Source: an uncultured Phenylobacterium sp.
Lineage (GTDB): Bacteria; Pseudomonadota; Alphaproteobacteria; Caulobacterales; Caulobacteraceae
Length of the DNA stretch: 7,131 bases
Assembly: GCA_945952355.1 (NCBI GenBank)
Contig: CAMFIW010000138.1
Coordinates: 1 to 7,131 of the forward strand
Direction of reading: 5' to 3'
The translations under genes and the position numbers were made by a program. Below are positions 5,328 to 7,131 of the stretch, piece after piece; positions within the stretch are counted from its first letter, which is position 1, and every line of letters starts with the position of its first letter. Below the pieces are notes generated by a model. It made no database searches. It was not told where the DNA came from and worked only from the letters and a program-made list of their open reading frames with translations.

Positions 5328-6365
5328 TCAACGGCCCCGCACGGGCTTCTTCTTGGCGGGCTTCTTCGTCGCGCCATAGGTCTTGGACGGATCGACCGTC
5401 GGGATGAACTTCGGTTCGAACGGCTCCTGGCGGCCCGAGGCTTTGATCATGCAGCGGCCGGTGTCCATCATCGCGTGCTGGCCGAGACAGAAGACGTCCT
5501 CGTAGTGCGGGCGCGAGACGGCCAGGCACTGGTAGAGGTTCAGCTTCGCCAGGTTCATGCACATGCCGATGTTCGGCTCGGCCATCACCGCCATCACGGT
5601 GTCGACATTGGCGTCGCCCGCCTCACCCAGCACGGCCAGCGCGGCCACGGCGAGGGCGCGGATCACGGTCTGGGTGTAGGGCGGGGCGGCCGGCGAGGCC
5701 GCGGCCAGGCCCAGGGCCTCGGCGCCGTTGCTGGCGCGGGTCAGACGAGCGGTCTCCGCCAGGTCGCCGGTGATCGCGCTGGAAGAGAGGGTCTTGGCCT
5801 GGCCGAGCCGTGCGTCGCGATCGGTCACGTCGGCCTTGGACCAGGGCTGCTTCTGGATGTCGTAGGCCGATTGCTTCACCGCCTTGCCGGCGTCGTAGAG
5901 CCTCTGGCCGCCGTCCCCGAGGGCGGCGATGGCCAGGGCCGCGGCGCTGGCCGAGCCCGGCATTACGGCCGCATAGGCCGGGTCCTTGATGATCCGGTAG
6001 GCGACCTCGCGCCGTTGGGTGGCGTCGCCGGCATAGGTCTTCACCCCGGCCACGAAGGCCGGATCCTGCAGGGCGGCGATGGCGGCGTAGGCGATGGCTC
6101 CGCGCAGCAGCTGATTCGGCTCGTAGGCCACCCCGACCCTGAGCGACTGGGCGACAGCAGGCCCATCGGCGAAGCTGGGCGCGATCGCGGTCGCATGGTC
6201 CATGTAGAAGCGGTAGGCGCTGGCCTGTTCCACCAGGCGCGGAGACAGCGCGACGGGCGGCGGCGGTGGCGGCGCGGGGGGCGGGGGAGCCACGGTCGGC
6301 GGCGCGGACGAGCAGGCGGCGAGCAGCGTCGCCGCCAGGACGGCCGACAGCGCAGCCTTGAACAT
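5328..6365 (-). CDS. Predicted lipoprotein with proline-rich linker and four-Cys C-terminal segment (unknown function)
   Basis: Not recognised as a named family. From the ATG at 6365 the 345 residues begin with a short lipoprotein signal (MFKAALSAVLAATLLAAC): Cys18 would be lipidated after the LLAAC lipobox, and Ser19 favours the outer membrane. A disordered linker follows (22-40) with runs of four and six prolines. Residues about 45-265 look helical and alanine-rich, with several AIAALQDP / ALAIAALGD-like patches. The segment 269-305 holds four cysteines (269, 280, 293, 305) that could form two disulfides in the periplasm. The last 12 residues are strongly basic (KKPAKKKPVRGR). The start at 6365 is favoured by AGGA 8 nt upstream; ATG 6374 or TTG 6392 would only lengthen the signal peptide. 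It sits between prs and rplY, where no gene is needed for either pathway, so function cannot be inferred from its neighbours. Confidence 0.85.
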   Translation of the reverse strand: MFKAALSAVLAATLLAACSSAPPTVAPPPPAPPPPPPVALSPRLVEQASAYRFYMDHATAIAPSFADGPAVAQSLRVGVAYEPNQLLRGAIAYAAIAALQDPAFVAGVKTYAGDATQRREVAYRIIKDPAYAAVMPGSASAAALAIAALGDGGQRLYDAGKAVKQSAYDIQKQPWSKADVTDRDARLGQAKTLSSSAITGDLAETARLTRASNGAEALGLAAASPAAPPYTQTVIRALAVAALAVLGEAGDANVDTVMAVMAEPNIGMCMNLAKLNLYQCLAVSRPHYEDVFCLGQHAMMDTGRCMIKASGRQEPFEPKFIPTVDPSKTYGATKKPAKKKPVRGR

Positions 6366-6499
6366 GGACGTCATCCTGGACTTCTTCCCCAACGCAGTAC
6401 GAACGGGCTGTCTATCATCCCCGCGCGGGCGAGAATGTGGCCACGCAGGGTTACATCGCCTCGACCAAGCTTAACCGCCGGGCGAGCGCTTCGTTCCGG
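6366..6499 (-). other. Intergenic gap between prs and the lipoprotein gene
   Basis: This 134-bp gap must hold the end of prs and possibly a promoter for the lipoprotein. The clearest element is the 10-bp palindrome CCCGCGCGGG at 6420-6429. A single GTTAAG word on the minus strand (around 6472-6467) resembles a half-site of the cell-cycle regulator CtrA, but the required second half-site is absent. No convincing -35/-10 pair and no U-tract terminator were found. Confidence 0.3.

Positions 6500-7131
<632 letters not shown>

Noticed and set aside
6467..6480. CtrA-type binding site (TTAA-N7-TTAA) between prs and the lipoprotein gene
   Set aside because: Only one half-site-like word is present; the second half is missing at the required spacing.

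Overview
This window is a GC-rich (well above 60% by eye), densely packed bacterial chromosome segment. Protein styles, gene content and one Caulobacter-like sigma-70 promoter suggest an alphaproteobacterium, most likely of the order Caulobacterales (Caulobacter/Phenylobacterium type). The assignment is inferred from reading alone. All but one of the genes lie on the minus strand, so the biological reading direction is from high to low coordinates.

Reading right to left on the minus strand: the 3' two-thirds of prs (PRPP synthetase, running off the right edge, 6500-7131); an unrecognised proline-rich lipoprotein with a four-cysteine C-terminal segment (5328-6365); a 239-bp control region with a good promoter candidate, a GC-rich leader hairpin and an AT-rich dyad; rplY/ctc (ribosomal protein bL25, 4477-5088); pth (peptidyl-tRNA hydrolase, 3824-4444); a small membrane-anchored TPR protein (3078-3824) whose ATG overlaps the pth stop codon; then, on the plus strand, a class C beta-lactamase-like serine hydrolase (1933-3081) whose stop overlaps that of the TPR gene; ychF (707-1804); a 176-bp intergenic stretch full of palindromes that looks like an extragenic repeat; and the 5' part of a dienelactone hydrolase family gene (1-530), cut by the left edge.

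The core is the widespread housekeeping neighbourhood prs - rplY - pth - ychF: nucleotide precursor synthesis, a 5S rRNA-binding ribosomal protein, recycling of peptidyl-tRNA and a ribosome-associated ATPase. Here it is interrupted at three points by accessory genes (lipoprotein; TPR membrane protein; inverted serine hydrolase). No tRNA or rRNA genes, CRISPR arrays, transposases or phage genes were seen. I found no convincing new multi-gene system. The most interesting items are the rplY leader and stop-codon palindromes, the unusual Pth active-site residues, the pth-coupled TPR membrane protein, the four-Cys lipoprotein, and the repeat-like element downstream of ychF.
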